Source: Aeromonas caviae (GTDB taxonomy: Bacteria; Pseudomonadota; Gammaproteobacteria; Enterobacterales; Aeromonadaceae). Taken from it: a DNA stretch of 64,000 nucleotides. The DNA lies in contig NZ_CDBK01000078.1 of the NCBI RefSeq assembly GCF_000819785.1, positions 1 to 64,000 of the forward strand. Direction: 5' to 3'. Below are positions 55,093 through 64,000 of the stretch, piece after piece (within the stretch, counting starts at the first letter, position 1; every line of letters begins with the position of its first letter). The notes beneath the pieces are model-generated. The model saw only the letters and a list, made by a program, of their open reading frames with translations. It was not told the origin of the DNA and searched no databases. The position numbers and the translations under genes are program-made.

Positions 55093-55629
55093 TCAGGCGG
55101 GGTGATAGATAACCCGCACCAGGCCGCTTGGCAGCACGGCGCTCGACACCGGTCTCAACCCTGCGGGGAGAGGCCCGGTAAAGAGCGGGATCCCGCCCCC
55201 CAGGGTGACCGGAACCCAGAACAGGGTCAGCTCGTCCACCAGGGCCCCCTGCAGACCCTGCCTCACCAGCTCCCCGCCATCCAGATAGAGGTGACGGCTT
55301 CCCCCCTGCCACAACTCGTCCAGCACCTGCGCCAGCGCCCCCTGCCTGAACGCGACTCGAGGACGGGGGTCGGCGGGCCTGTGGGTCAGTACCACCAGCG
55401 GCTTGTCCCCGTAGGGCCACTCGGGAAAGGCGCTCACGATATCGTAGGTGTTGCGCCCCATCAGCAGGGTGTCCGCGCTCGCCATCAGGGCGCTATAGCC
55501 GGTCTCCTCCGGCCCGTCGCCACCATAGGGGGCCAGCCATGCCAGATCGCCCCCCTCCCCGGCGATGAAACCGTCGAGGGAGAGGGCGAGAAAGGCGGAG
55601 ACCCGGGGCCGGCGCAGCTCAGTGCTCAT
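55093..55629 (-). CDS. RibD C-terminal/dihydrofolate-reductase-like protein
   Basis: A 178-residue protein of the DHFR-like RibD-C family: [14 protein letters not shown] at the start, [13 protein letters not shown] (NADPH-binding region), and [11 protein letters not shown] in the middle. Probably an NADPH-dependent reductase of unknown substrate. Its start overlaps the end of the merR-type gene by 11 bp, so the two are cotranscribed. Confidence 0.87.
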   Translation of the reverse strand: MSTELRRPRVSAFLALSLDGFIAGEGGDLAWLAPYGGDGPEETGYSALMASADTLLMGRNTYDIVSAFPEWPYGDKPLVVLTHRPADPRPRVAFRQGALAQVLDELWQGGSRHLYLDGGELVRQGLQGALVDELTLFWVPVTLGGGIPLFTGPLPAGLRPVSSAVLPSGLVRVIYHPA

Positions 55630-56056
55630 GGTCGTGGTGCTCGTGGCGGGAAGGGGCGCCGGACTCCAGGGTCTCGAGGATGGCGCAATGCTCCGCCGAG
55701 CGCGGGCCGCCGCAGCAGATGTCGGAGAGGGCCTTCAGGTTCTCGCGAAAACGGGTCAGCTCCAGGAGCTTCTGCTCCACCTGTTCGAGCTTGGTGTCGG
55801 CCACCGCCTTCACCTCCTGGCAGGTGACCTTGGCCTTGTTGGTGTCCAGGGCGAGCAGCTCGCCGATGTCCGCGAGGGAGAACCCCACCGACTTGGCGCG
55901 GATGATGAACTCCAGCCGCCGCTTGTCCTGCTCGCCGTAGAGGCGATAGCCGGATTCGTTGCGAATGCCCGGCGAGATGAGGCCGTTCTTCTCGTAAAAG
56001 CGCAGGGTGTCGGCCTTCACCCCGCACGCCTTGGCCAGTTCACCGATCCGATACAT
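55619..56056 (-). CDS. zntR: MerR-family regulator, ZntR-like
   Basis: A 145-residue MerR protein very similar to E. coli ZntR in layout: MYRIGELAKACGVKADTLRFYEKNGL (wHTH), a dimer helix with TCQEVK (Cys79 equivalent), and a metal-loop CCGGPRSAEHC. The loop keeps the three cysteines, but the His ligand of ZntR (His119) is Arg, while His sits directly before the last Cys. A His-rich tail (HEHHDHEH) follows. No zntA is adjacent; the partner is a DHFR-like gene. The metal could be zinc or another ion. Confidence 0.8.
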   Translation of the reverse strand: MYRIGELAKACGVKADTLRFYEKNGLISPGIRNESGYRLYGEQDKRRLEFIIRAKSVGFSLADIGELLALDTNKAKVTCQEVKAVADTKLEQVEQKLLELTRFRENLKALSDICCGGPRSAEHCAILETLESGAPSRHEHHDHEH

Positions 56057-56205
56057 GGTCCTCTCCCCCCGCATGACATTCCCGACATGGTACTCAATAT
56101 AAACCGGCCTCCACTATCACCTCTTTGCCCGGCGATTGCCAGTCAAAGGCAGGAAAGCAGCAGCTAACCCCTCACTTGCCGGCCATTTATCCCCAAAACA
56201 CTGAA

Positions 56206-56248
56206 AAGACAAACGTTTCACAAAAATTCACCAGAAAACGTTTAACGC
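56206..56248 (+). promoter_or_regulatory. Two PurR-box-like palindromes upstream of purH
   Basis: AAACGTTT occurs twice (56211-56218 and 56236-56243), each within a sequence resembling the PurR operator (ACGCAAACGTTTTCGT; the first has CAAACGTTT). The centres are 25 bp apart. A TAGAAT (56306-56311) may be the -10 further downstream, leaving a leader of about 175 nt before purH. Confidence 0.5.
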
Positions 56249-56487
56249 CGCATCCCATAAGGGTTTGTCTCTTTAAAAAATCCACCACAGGTCACATTTT
56301 TTGTGTAGAATACGCGCCCACAAGAGAGCGTCGCGTCAAGCGGGCATTTCCTAAAACGCTTTTGCCAACGGCGCCCCGGGCGAGAGTGGTTTGCGAAATC
56401 CCCCACTTCCATTTATTTGGGGACTCTCTGTGTGTTGAGCCTCGCCTCCCATGGAACGGTCCCCGTTATGCTGAGGACGATAGTGTG

Positions 56488-58080
56488 ATGGAACAAGCTC
56501 GACCCATTCGCCGTGCACTGCTGAGTGTGTCTGACAAGACTGGCATCCTGGAATTTGCCAAGGCACTCGACGCGCGTGGTGTGGCCCTGCTCTCCACCGG
56601 TGGAACCGCCAAGCTGCTGGCCGATGCGGGCCTGCCGGTGACCGAGGTGTCCGACTACACCGGATTCCCCGAGATGATGGACGGCCGGGTCAAGACCCTG
56701 CATCCCAAGGTACACGGCGGCATTCTCGGCCGTCGCGACCGGGATGACGCCATCATGGCCGAGCACGCTATCTCCCCCATCGACATGGTCGTCGTCAACC
56801 TCTATCCCTTCGCCGCCACCGTGGCCAAGCCCGGCTGCACCCTGGAAGACGCCGTCGAGAACATCGACATCGGCGGCCCGACCATGGTCCGCTCCGCTGC
56901 CAAGAACCACAAGGACGTCACCATCGTCGTCAAGGCCTCCGACTATGACCGCGTCATCGCCGAGATGGATGGCAACGGCAACAGCCTGACCCTCTCCACC
57001 CGCTTCGATCTGGCCATCGCCGCCTTCGAGCACACCGCCGCCTACGACGGCATGATCGCCAACTACTTCGGCACCCTGGTGCCCTCCTACGGCGAAAACA
57101 AGGAAGGCGACGAAGAGTCCCGCTTCCCCCGCACCTTCAACAGCCAGTTCATCAAGAAGCAGGACATGCGCTACGGCGAGAACAGCCACCAGGCTGCCGC
57201 CTTCTACGCCGAAGAGCAGGCCGCGCCGGGCTCGGTGGCAAGCGCCATCCAGCTGCAGGGCAAGGCCCTCTCCTACAACAACATTGCCGACACCGACGCA
57301 GCGCTGGAGTGCGTGAAGGAGTTCAGCGAACCGGCCTGCGTCATCGTCAAGCATGCCAACCCCTGCGGCGTCGCCATCGGTGACGACCTGCTGGCTGCCT
57401 ACGATCGCGCCTACCAGACCGACCCCACCTCGGCCTTTGGCGGCATCATCGCCTTCAACCGCGAACTGGACGGCGAGACCGCCGCGGCCATCGTCGCCCG
57501 CCAGTTCGTGGAAGTGATCATCGCCCCCAGCATCAGCCAGGCTGCCCGCGAGGCGGTCGCCGCCAAGCAGAACGTGCGCCTGCTGGAGTGCGGCCAGTGG
57601 ACTGCCCCGGCGCAAGGCTTTGACTTCAAGCGCGTCAACGGCGGCCTGCTGGTGCAGGAGCGCGATCTGGGCATGGTGACGCTCGGGGATCTGACCGTGG
57701 TCAGCCAGCGTCAGCCCACCGAGGCCGAGCTGCAGGATCTGCTGTTCTGCTGGAAGGTCGCCAAGTTCGTCAAATCCAACGCCATCGTCTACGCCAAGAA
57801 CGGCCAGACCATCGGCGTGGGCGCCGGCCAGATGAGCCGCGTCTACTCTGCCAAGATCGCCGGCATCAAGGCCGAGGATGAAGGGCTGACCGTGGCGGGC
57901 TCCGTCATGGCCTCCGACGCCTTCTTCCCGTTCCGCGACGGCATCGATGCCGCCGCTGCCGCGGGCATCTCCTGCGTCATCCAGCCAGGTGGCTCGATGC
58001 GCGACCAGGAGGTGATCGACGCCGCCAACGAACACGGCATGTGCATGGTGTTCACCAACATGCGTCATTTCCGTCACTGA
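56488..58080 (+). CDS. purH: Bifunctional AICAR transformylase/IMP cyclohydrolase PurH
   Basis: Catalyses the last two steps of IMP synthesis. The 530 residues start with the IMP cyclohydrolase (MGS-like) domain ([40 protein letters not shown]). The AICARFT domain follows, with [37 protein letters not shown] and [15 protein letters not shown] 56488 agrees with the family; GAGG is rather far, so an in-frame GTG at 56485 cannot be excluded. It heads a purHD operon. Confidence 0.97.
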   Translation: MEQARPIRRALLSVSDKTGILEFAKALDARGVALLSTGGTAKLLADAGLPVTEVSDYTGFPEMMDGRVKTLHPKVHGGILGRRDRDDAIMAEHAISPIDMVVVNLYPFAATVAKPGCTLEDAVENIDIGGPTMVRSAAKNHKDVTIVVKASDYDRVIAEMDGNGNSLTLSTRFDLAIAAFEHTAAYDGMIANYFGTLVPSYGENKEGDEESRFPRTFNSQFIKKQDMRYGENSHQAAAFYAEEQAAPGSVASAIQLQGKALSYNNIADTDAALECVKEFSEPACVIVKHANPCGVAIGDDLLAAYDRAYQTDPTSAFGGIIAFNRELDGETAAAIVARQFVEVIIAPSISQAAREAVAAKQNVRLLECGQWTAPAQGFDFKRVNGGLLVQERDLGMVTLGDLTVVSQRQPTEAELQDLLFCWKVAKFVKSNAIVYAKNGQTIGVGAGQMSRVYSAKIAGIKAEDEGLTVAGSVMASDAFFPFRDGIDAAAAAGISCVIQPGGSMRDQEVIDAANEHGMCMVFTNMRHFRH

Positions 58081-58186
58081 CAGCCCAGGGCCGCCGATGG
58101 CGGCCCTGCCTCTTTAGCACCGGATCCTTTCCACTGGCAGGTTGCCACCGCAGCGCCAGTGAACTCAGACAGAAGCGAGCGAGACG

Positions 58187-59476
58187 ATGAAAGTACTGAT
58201 CATTGGCAACGGCGGCCGTGAACACGCCCTGGCCTGGAAGGCCAAACACTCCCCCCTGGTGACCCAGGTCTTCGTGGCACCGGGCAATGCGGGCACCCAG
58301 CTTGAGCCGGGCATCGAGAACGTCGCCATCCAGGCCACCGACATCGAGGGCCTGCTGGCCTTCGCCAAGGCGAACCAGATCGGCCTCACCATCGTCGGAC
58401 CGGAAGCCCCCCTGGTGAAAGGGGTGGTCGATGCCTTCCGCGCCGCCGATCAGACCATCTTCGGCCCGACCGCCGCCGCCGCCCAGCTGGAAGGCTCCAA
58501 GGCCTTCACCAAGGACTTCCTGGCCCGCCACGCCATCCCCACCGCCGATTACCAGAACTTCACCGAGGTGGAGCCGGCGCTGGCCTATCTGCGCGAGAAG
58601 GGCGCCCCCATCGTCATCAAGGCCGACGGTCTGGCCGCCGGCAAAGGGGTGATCGTCGCCATGACCCTCGACGAGGCGGAAGCGGCGGTGCGTGACATGC
58701 TCTCCGGCAATGCCTTCGGCGATGCCGGCGCCCGGGTGGTGATCGAAGAGTTCCTGGACGGGGAAGAGGCAAGCTTCATCGTCATGGTGGACGGCGAGCA
58801 CGTGCTGCCCATGGCCACCAGCCAGGATCACAAGCGCGCCTTCGACGGCGACACCGGCCCCAACACCGGCGGCATGGGGGCTTACTCCCCGGCGCCCGTG
58901 GTGACCGACGAAGTGCACCAGCGCGTGATGGAACGGGTGATCATGCCGACCGTGCGCGGCATGGCGGCCGAGGGCAACGTCTACACCGGCTTCCTCTACG
59001 CCGGCCTGATGATCGATGCCGAGGGCAACCCCAAGGTGATCGAGTTCAACTGCCGCTTCGGCGACCCCGAAACCCAGCCCATCATGCTGCGGATGCAGTC
59101 CGATCTGGTGGATCTCTGCCTCGCCGCCTGTGCCGGCCAGCTGGATCAGAAGGAAGCCGTCTATGACCCCCGCGCCGCCATCGGCGTGGTGCTGGCGGCG
59201 GGTGGCTATCCCGGCGACTACACCAGCAACCACCCCATCAGCGGCCTGCCGGTGGACGAAGTGGCAGGGGAGAAGGTGTTCCATGCAGGCACCCGCCTGG
59301 AAGGGCACACCAGCCTGACCCAGGGTGGCCGCGTGCTGTGCGCCACCGCCCTCGGCCACACGGTGCAGGAAGCCCAGCAGCGGGCCTATGCCCTGGCTGG
59401 TCGCATCCAGTGGGACGGCATCTTCTATCGCAAGGACATCGGCTGGCGTGCCATCGAGCGCGAGCAGGCCGAATAA
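58187..59476 (+). CDS. purD: Phosphoribosylamine-glycine ligase PurD
   Basis: GAR synthetase, the second step of purine synthesis, an ATP-grasp enzyme. The 429-residue protein begins [18 protein letters not shown] and contains [13 protein letters not shown] (ATP-grasp) and [12 protein letters not shown]. It follows purH by 106 bp; a GGGCCGCC/GGCGGCCC stem-loop (near 58088) in that gap may be an attenuator or processing site. The terminator is at once downstream. Confidence 0.97.
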   Translation: MKVLIIGNGGREHALAWKAKHSPLVTQVFVAPGNAGTQLEPGIENVAIQATDIEGLLAFAKANQIGLTIVGPEAPLVKGVVDAFRAADQTIFGPTAAAAQLEGSKAFTKDFLARHAIPTADYQNFTEVEPALAYLREKGAPIVIKADGLAAGKGVIVAMTLDEAEAAVRDMLSGNAFGDAGARVVIEEFLDGEEASFIVMVDGEHVLPMATSQDHKRAFDGDTGPNTGGMGAYSPAPVVTDEVHQRVMERVIMPTVRGMAAEGNVYTGFLYAGLMIDAEGNPKVIEFNCRFGDPETQPIMLRMQSDLVDLCLAACAGQLDQKEAVYDPRAAIGVVLAAGGYPGDYTSNHPISGLPVDEVAGEKVFHAGTRLEGHTSLTQGGRVLCATALGHTVQEAQQRAYALAGRIQWDGIFYRKDIGWRAIEREQAE

Positions 59477-59496
59477 GGGCCGGATCCCGATCACTC

Positions 59497-59521
59497 AAAG
59501 GGCCTGCGGGCCCTTTTTTTG
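59497..59521 (+). terminator. Terminator of purHD
   Basis: AAAGGGCC-TGCG-GGCCCTTT followed by T residues. Confidence 0.85.
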
Positions 59522-59882
59522 TTGCACGGCGTCTGTGCTGGCAGTGGAATCGTCCATGGGTGGTGGCTTTCAAAAACAAAAACACCTGAAAAACTCACCT
59601 GACTTTAATAAAACGATGTGTGATAAAAAATGGCAGCATGATTCACTGCCTGCGGACCCCTTCCCGGGCCAGATGCGCGCCCTTGTATCCCCTGCAGGAG
59701 GCGAGATCCGGTGGCCGTTCTCTTTCAGCTACATTCCCACAGCAATCCCCTACACAATTCGTCACAATTGGTCGCACTTTCTTCATACAATGATCGCCCT
59801 TTCATGGCATCATGATGCGTGAAACCGCACTCAAATGAGTGCTATAACAACCTGCAATCTCGTCGTCTCATAAGGAAATCCC
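59522..59882. other. Intergenic region without recognised gene
   Basis: 361 bp between purD and the cytochrome b562 gene. It is AT-rich in the parts near 59570-59640 and 59745-59880. No convincing ORF, RNA gene or operator was found; the right part must contain the cytochrome promoter. Confidence 0.6.
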
Positions 59883-60257
59883 ATGCTGAAAACTGTGCGT
59901 CCCCTGCTGCTGCCCCTGATGTTCGGCCTGATGGCCCTGCCTGCCATGGCCGGCGATCTGGAGCAGCCGATGAAGAAGATCGGCTTCAACTACAAGCAGG
60001 CCGTCAAGGCCGACGACGCGGCCACCATGGAGAAATACATCAAGGAGATGAAGGCCCAGCTGGACGTCGCCAAGGGCAAGAACATGCCCGCCGCCAAGAA
60101 GGAGAAGTTCCTGGAAGGCATGACCGAAGTGCAGACCGAGCTGGATGCCAGCCTGGCAGCCCTCCAGGCCGGTGACGAAGCCAAGGCGCGCGAGCACCTG
60201 GCCAAGGTCAACGACCTAAAGAAGGAGTACCACAAATATGCCAAGCAGAAAGGCTGA
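59883..60257 (+). CDS. cybC: Cytochrome b562 (periplasmic)
   Basis: A 124-residue exported four-helix bundle protein. The signal peptide ends LPAMA. Haem ligands of cytochrome b562 are found as Met in DLEQPMKKIGFNY near the start of the mature protein and His in KKEYHKYAKQ near the end. AAGGAAA precedes the ATG. The next gene overlaps by 20 bp and encodes a membrane cytochrome b, suggesting an electron-transfer pair. Confidence 0.9.
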   Translation: MLKTVRPLLLPLMFGLMALPAMAGDLEQPMKKIGFNYKQAVKADDAATMEKYIKEMKAQLDVAKGKNMPAAKKEKFLEGMTEVQTELDASLAALQAGDEAKAREHLAKVNDLKKEYHKYAKQKG

Positions 60258-60792
60258 TCCCTTCCACTGGGATCCTCTGGTGCGCCTCACCCACTGGGGT
60301 GTGGCGGCCATCTGTATCGGCAACCTCTGGCTCAACGAGGCGGGCGAGGAGTGGCACGAGCGGATGGGATACGCCGTCATGGTGCTCATCGGCATACGCC
60401 TGCTGTGGGGGCTCACCTTCGCTCGCGGCCACGCCCGCCTGCGTGCCCTCATCCCGAGCCGGGAGGATTTTCGCCATCAGGCCGACGCCCTGCGCGGACG
60501 GACCCCGCCCACCCCGGGCCATCACGGCAGCGGCAAGCTGGCGGTCTGGGCACTCTGGCTGCTGGTACTCGCCACCGCAGGGACCGGCTGGTTCCAGAAC
60601 ACCGAGACCGGCTTCGATCTGGGGGCGGACGACTGGCACGAGTGGTGCACCTGGGCACTCCAGGGCATGATCGCCCTGCACCTGTGCGCCATCGCCTACA
60701 CCTCCTGGCGCCAGCGCAGCAACCTGGTCACCCGCATGCTGCCAGGGCGTCGTGCCCGGGCCAGTGCCGGGCAGCAGGAACCCAACGTCTGA
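60238..60792 (+). CDS. Cytochrome b561-type membrane protein
   Basis: A 184-residue diheme b-type cytochrome with four helices. Likely haem ligands include H in LVRLTHWGVAAI, H in EEWHERMGYAVM, and H in GMIALHLCAIAY. It resembles the cytochrome b561/Ni,Fe-hydrogenase cytochrome b group. The start lies inside the 3' end of the cytochrome b562 gene. The membrane protein may reduce the periplasmic b562 or be oxidised by it. Confidence 0.87.
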   Translation: MPSRKADPFHWDPLVRLTHWGVAAICIGNLWLNEAGEEWHERMGYAVMVLIGIRLLWGLTFARGHARLRALIPSREDFRHQADALRGRTPPTPGHHGSGKLAVWALWLLVLATAGTGWFQNTETGFDLGADDWHEWCTWALQGMIALHLCAIAYTSWRQRSNLVTRMLPGRRARASAGQQEPNV

Positions 60793-60800
60793 ACGTTCAC

Positions 60801-60818
60801 GGGGCCCTGCGGGGCCCC
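60801..60818 (+). terminator. Stem-loop after the cytochrome pair
   Basis: GGGGCCC-TGCG-GGGCCCC, 9 bp after the stop; the T tail is poor. The 60819-61058 stretch is AT-rich and holds the amylase promoter region, with no gene. Confidence 0.6.
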
Positions 60819-61058
60819 TGTTCATCCCCTTCGCTACCTGCTTGACGGGATCTCGCACCGATCTGCCCCCCTCTGCCCCCTCCTGCTGCCACCGAATGGC
60901 ATGAAAGCATTTTCATTCACATTTCTTAATTAATTCAGCCTGTTCGATTTTCAACCACATCGATTTCATGAATGCTACGGAGCTGAACGAGGTTGTTTGT
61001 TGTCCGTTCGACTACACGACAGTGATACGTCAATAACAAGATCGAAGGGAAAATCGTC

Positions 61059-63635
61059 ATGCACAACACACTGTTTCGAACCGCCCTGCTGGCGGCGGCA
61101 CTCGGCTCTTTCAGCCACACTGCCAGCGCCGAAGGAGTCATGGTTCACCTGTTCCAATGGAAGTTCAACGACATCGCCAACGAGTGCGAGACCGTGCTCG
61201 GGCCCAAGGGGTTCGGTGGCGTCCAGATCACCCCACCCGCCGAGCACAAGCAGGGCAGCCAGGTCTGGTGGACCGTCTATCAACCGGTCAGCTTCAAGAA
61301 TTTCAACAGCTTCGGCGGTAGCGAGGCAGAGCTCAGAAGCATGATCGCCCGCTGCAACGCGGCCGGGGTCAAGGTCTATGCCGACGCCGTCTTCAATCAG
61401 CTGGCATCGGGTTCGGGCACCGCCACCGGCGGCGGCAGCTACAACTCGGGGCAATACCAATATCCCCAGTTCGGCTACAACGACTTCCATCACAGCGGCG
61501 ACATCACCAACTACGGTGACAGCAACAACGTCTGGAACGGCGCCCTCTACGGCATGCCGGACCTCAATACCGGCTCATCCTACGTCCAGGATCAGATCGC
61601 CACCTACATGAAGACCCTGCTCGGCTGGGGCGTGTCGGGCTTTCGCATCGATGCGGCCAAGCACATGGCGCCGGCCGATGTGAAGGCCATCCTCGACAAG
61701 GCAGGCAGCCCCAGGGCCTACCTGGAGGTGATCGGCGCAGGCGGGGAGTCCCCCGACATCCAGCCGGGCCGCTACACCTACATCGACACCGTCACCGACT
61801 TCAAATACGGCACCGATCTCGCCGCCAACTTCAACGGCCAGATCAAGAACCTCAAGACCCTGGGCGAGAGCTGGGGCCTGCTCCCCTCCAACAAGGCCTT
61901 CGTCTTCGTTGTCAACCACGACCGCGAACGCGGCCACGGCGGTGGCGGCATGCTCACCTTCATGAGCGGTGCCCGCTACGATCTGGCCAACACCTTCATG
62001 ATGGCCTGGCCCTATGGCTGGAAGCAGGTGATGTCGGGCTATCGCTTCGAAAACATGGGTACCTATGAAACCGACAAGGGGGCGCCGGGCAGCACGCCCT
62101 GCACGGACAGCCAGTGGAACTGCGAACAGCGCCGACCGACCATCATGAACATGGCCCTGTTCCACAACCGGACCGAAGGCCAGCCCGTCAGCAACTGGTG
62201 GGACAACGGCAACAACCAGATCGCCTTCAGCCGCGGTGACAAGGGCTTCGTCGCCATCAACAACGAGAGCGGCAGCCTGGTGGCCTCGGTGCAGACCGGT
62301 CTGCCGGCCGGCGAGTACTGCAACCTCCTGGGGGGCAATGACTACTGCAGCGGCGGCTATGTCACCGTCGATGGCAGCGGCAAGGCCAGCCTGAACGTCC
62401 CCGGCATGAAGGCGGCCGCCATCATCGCCGGTTGCACCAAGGCCAGCCCCTGCGGCGGTTCCGTCCTGCCGGGCAACAAGTTCAGCAGCATGAACCTGCG
62501 CGGCACCCACAACGCCTGGGGCAACACCCCCATGACCGTCGATGCCAACCGTGTCTGGTCCGCCACCCTCACCCTGACCGGCAACGGTGACGCCACCGGT
62601 GCCCAGCGCTTCAAGTTCGACGTCTTCGGCAACTGGGCCGAGAACTACGGCGACAACGAAGGGGATGGCATCGCCGACAAGGGCAGCAGCAAGGATATCC
62701 TGGTCAGCGGGGCGGGCAGCTACCGCATCACCCTGAGCGAGAGCGATCTGCGCTACACGGTCACCCCCCTCACCAGCAACCAGGCGCCGGTCGCCGCCCT
62801 CTCTCCCAAGACCCTCAGCGTCAAGGCGGGTGAGAGCGTGGTGTTCGATGCCTCCGCCTCCCGCGACGACGGGGGCGTGGTGAGCTACAGCTGGTCCAGT
62901 GGGGGCACAGCCGCCACGGAGACGGTCCGGTTCGATACCCCGGGTACCCATACCGTGACGGTCACCGTGACCGATGCGGAAGGGTTGACCGCCAGTGCCA
63001 GCGCCACCGTGACCGTCACCGACGACAACGGCACCTACGCCAGCGTATTGCCCACCCTGAACTTCCGCGGCACTCCCAATGCCTGGGGCTCCCTTGCCAT
63101 GACGCTGGTCGCCGACAACCAGTGGGAGGCTCTCGTCACCTTCGATGGTCAGGCAAACCAGCGCTTCAAGTTCGACGTCAAGGGAGACTGGAGCCAGAAC
63201 TATGGTGACACCAACAAAGATGGAGTGGCCGAACTGGCCGGCAGTGACATCCTGACCCCGGTCACCGGCCAGTACCGGGTACGCTTCAACGATCAGACCC
63301 TGCAATACAGCCTGACTCCGGTGAGCGTCACCTATGCCAAGAATGTCGCCAGCCTCAACATTCGCGGCACCACCAACAACTGGGGCACCACCCCCATGTC
63401 CCTGGTCGGGGATCACCTCTGGCAGGCCAGCGTCACCTTCACCGGCAGCGGTGATGGCAACGGTGGCCAGCGCTTCAAGTTCGACGTCAAGGGGGACTGG
63501 ACCCAGAACTACGGTGACACCAACAAGGATGGCGTGGCCGAGCTGGCCGGGGCAGACATCACCACGGCAGTGGTCGGTGCCTATGTGGTGCGCTTCAACG
63601 ACCAGACCCTGGCCTACAGCCTGAGCGCCCAGTAA
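61059..63635 (+). CDS. Secreted multidomain alpha-amylase (GH13)
   Basis: An 858-residue extracellular starch-degrading enzyme. After a signal peptide (about 1-24, ending ASA), a GH13 catalytic domain of the chloride-dependent, animal-like type spans about 25-470. Nucleophile Asp lies in GFRIDAAKH, acid/base Glu in AYLEVIGAG, and the third Asp in VNHDRERGHGG. Three related starch-binding-type modules start near residues 477, 667 and 766 (LNxRGTxNxWG pattern), with a PKD domain at about 577-660 between the first and second. Modules 2 and 3 share a calcium-loop-like DTNKDGVAEL. Terminator follows. Confidence 0.94.
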   Translation: MHNTLFRTALLAAALGSFSHTASAEGVMVHLFQWKFNDIANECETVLGPKGFGGVQITPPAEHKQGSQVWWTVYQPVSFKNFNSFGGSEAELRSMIARCNAAGVKVYADAVFNQLASGSGTATGGGSYNSGQYQYPQFGYNDFHHSGDITNYGDSNNVWNGALYGMPDLNTGSSYVQDQIATYMKTLLGWGVSGFRIDAAKHMAPADVKAILDKAGSPRAYLEVIGAGGESPDIQPGRYTYIDTVTDFKYGTDLAANFNGQIKNLKTLGESWGLLPSNKAFVFVVNHDRERGHGGGGMLTFMSGARYDLANTFMMAWPYGWKQVMSGYRFENMGTYETDKGAPGSTPCTDSQWNCEQRRPTIMNMALFHNRTEGQPVSNWWDNGNNQIAFSRGDKGFVAINNESGSLVASVQTGLPAGEYCNLLGGNDYCSGGYVTVDGSGKASLNVPGMKAAAIIAGCTKASPCGGSVLPGNKFSSMNLRGTHNAWGNTPMTVDANRVWSATLTLTGNGDATGAQRFKFDVFGNWAENYGDNEGDGIADKGSSKDILVSGAGSYRITLSESDLRYTVTPLTSNQAPVAALSPKTLSVKAGESVVFDASASRDDGGVVSYSWSSGGTAATETVRFDTPGTHTVTVTVTDAEGLTASASATVTVTDDNGTYASVLPTLNFRGTPNAWGSLAMTLVADNQWEALVTFDGQANQRFKFDVKGDWSQNYGDTNKDGVAELAGSDILTPVTGQYRVRFNDQTLQYSLTPVSVTYAKNVASLNIRGTTNNWGTTPMSLVGDHLWQASVTFTGSGDGNGGQRFKFDVKGDWTQNYGDTNKDGVAELAGADITTAVVGAYVVRFNDQTLAYSLSAQ

Positions 63636-63678
63636 GGCTGGACACACGCCAGGGCCATTGCGCCCCGGTGCCGAACCA

Positions 63679-63708
63679 GGCCTCCCGCCATCGGCGGGAG
63701 GCCTTTTT
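63679..63708 (+). terminator. Terminator of the amylase gene
   Basis: GGCCTCCCGCC-ATC-GGCGGGAGGCC followed by TTTTT. Confidence 0.92.
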
Positions 63709-63782
63709 CATGGCCCCATGACCCGTTCCCCGCCAGCCTGTCGGCAGGCATACTGATCCTTCATCCCCATGCAGGAGCGCAT

Positions 63783-64000
63783 ATGAAACAGTTGAACACC
63801 CTCAAGGCCGAGGGACGGATCGAGGAAGCCCGTCAGCACGGTCTGCTTCAACTCATCGAGCACCCAACCCACGCCGAGCTGCATTACGAAGTGGCCGGAC
63901 TGCACGACATGCTGGGGCGAGAGGCCGAGGCCATTCCGCTCTATCAGAAGGCCGTGTCGCTGGGGCTTGGCGAGTCGTCGCTGCGCGGAGCCCTGCTTGG
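63783..64000 (+). CDS. TPR-repeat protein, truncated by window end
   Basis: Start of a soluble protein (72 residues visible) beginning MKQLNTLKAEGRIEEARQ with AGGAG upstream. AELHYEVAGLHDMLGREAEA and the following residues fit a tetratricopeptide repeat (small-large-small pattern with A and Y positions). The rest lies outside the window. Function unknown. Confidence 0.7.
   Translation, partial: MKQLNTLKAEGRIEEARQHGLLQLIEHPTHAELHYEVAGLHDMLGREAEAIPLYQKAVSLGLGESSLRGALL

Overview
The window is GC-rich gammaproteobacterial chromosome, most likely Aeromonas. The evidence is the erpA/clcA/hemL, thpR-hrpB-mrcB, sfsA-dksA-gluQ-pcnB-folK-panBC and yadGH-hpt neighbourhoods (Enterobacteria-like synteny), combined with Vibrio-like features: a LuxR/HapR-type litR divergent from hpt, a Zrg-like zinc locus, and an SLC13 transporter inside the cys operon. 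The genus is inferred from gene content only.

Layout. 1-150: the leader and P1 promoter of a minus-strand rRNA operon that lies to the left of the window. 0.35-9.9 kb: erpA, a coiled-coil membrane protein, clcA, hemL, membrane proteins, lpxT, a LysR regulator and a paired SMR transporter. 9.9-28.6 kb: a housekeeping block with a VOC protein, mrcB, hrpB, thpR, sfsA, dksA, gluQ, pcnB (apparent AUU start), folK, panB, panC, yadGH, hpt, litR, ubiX, mpl and ppa. 28.6-37.1 kb: secreted proteins of unknown role, ytfJ, a five-gene zinc-uptake-type operon, a TIGR03899-like gene and a PAS-containing chemoreceptor.

37.1-41.3 kb is an AT-rich accessory island between the chemoreceptor and the cys operon. 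It begins with a heptamer minisatellite, then has a diverged direct repeat spanning two gene junctions, an exported alpha/beta hydrolase, and a small putative Cys-His-Asp enzyme. It ends with three attC-like recombination sites bounding two complete integron gene cassettes, one encoding a GIY-YIG protein and one a probable HEPN/Abi-like protein. No integrase is present, so this looks like a cluster of attC sites lacking an integrase (CALIN). It is the most interesting part of the window.

41.3-47.9 kb: assimilatory sulfate operon cysG-cysD-cysN-SLC13-cysC (minus strand). The 5' end of cysC is repeated with an exact 110-bp period upstream of the gene, creating two related mini-ORFs, and the start of cysD carries a diverged 60-bp in-frame duplication. 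48.1-64.0 kb: qmcA/nfeD, a repeat-containing lipoprotein, an oxidoreductase, a Bcr/CflA efflux pump, rdgB, hemW, a palindromic intergenic element, arfA with a hairpin in its 3' end, a zntR-like regulator with a RibD/DHFR-like partner, purHD with PurR-like boxes, a cytochrome b562/b561 pair, a large modular secreted alpha-amylase, and the start of a TPR protein cut by the window end.
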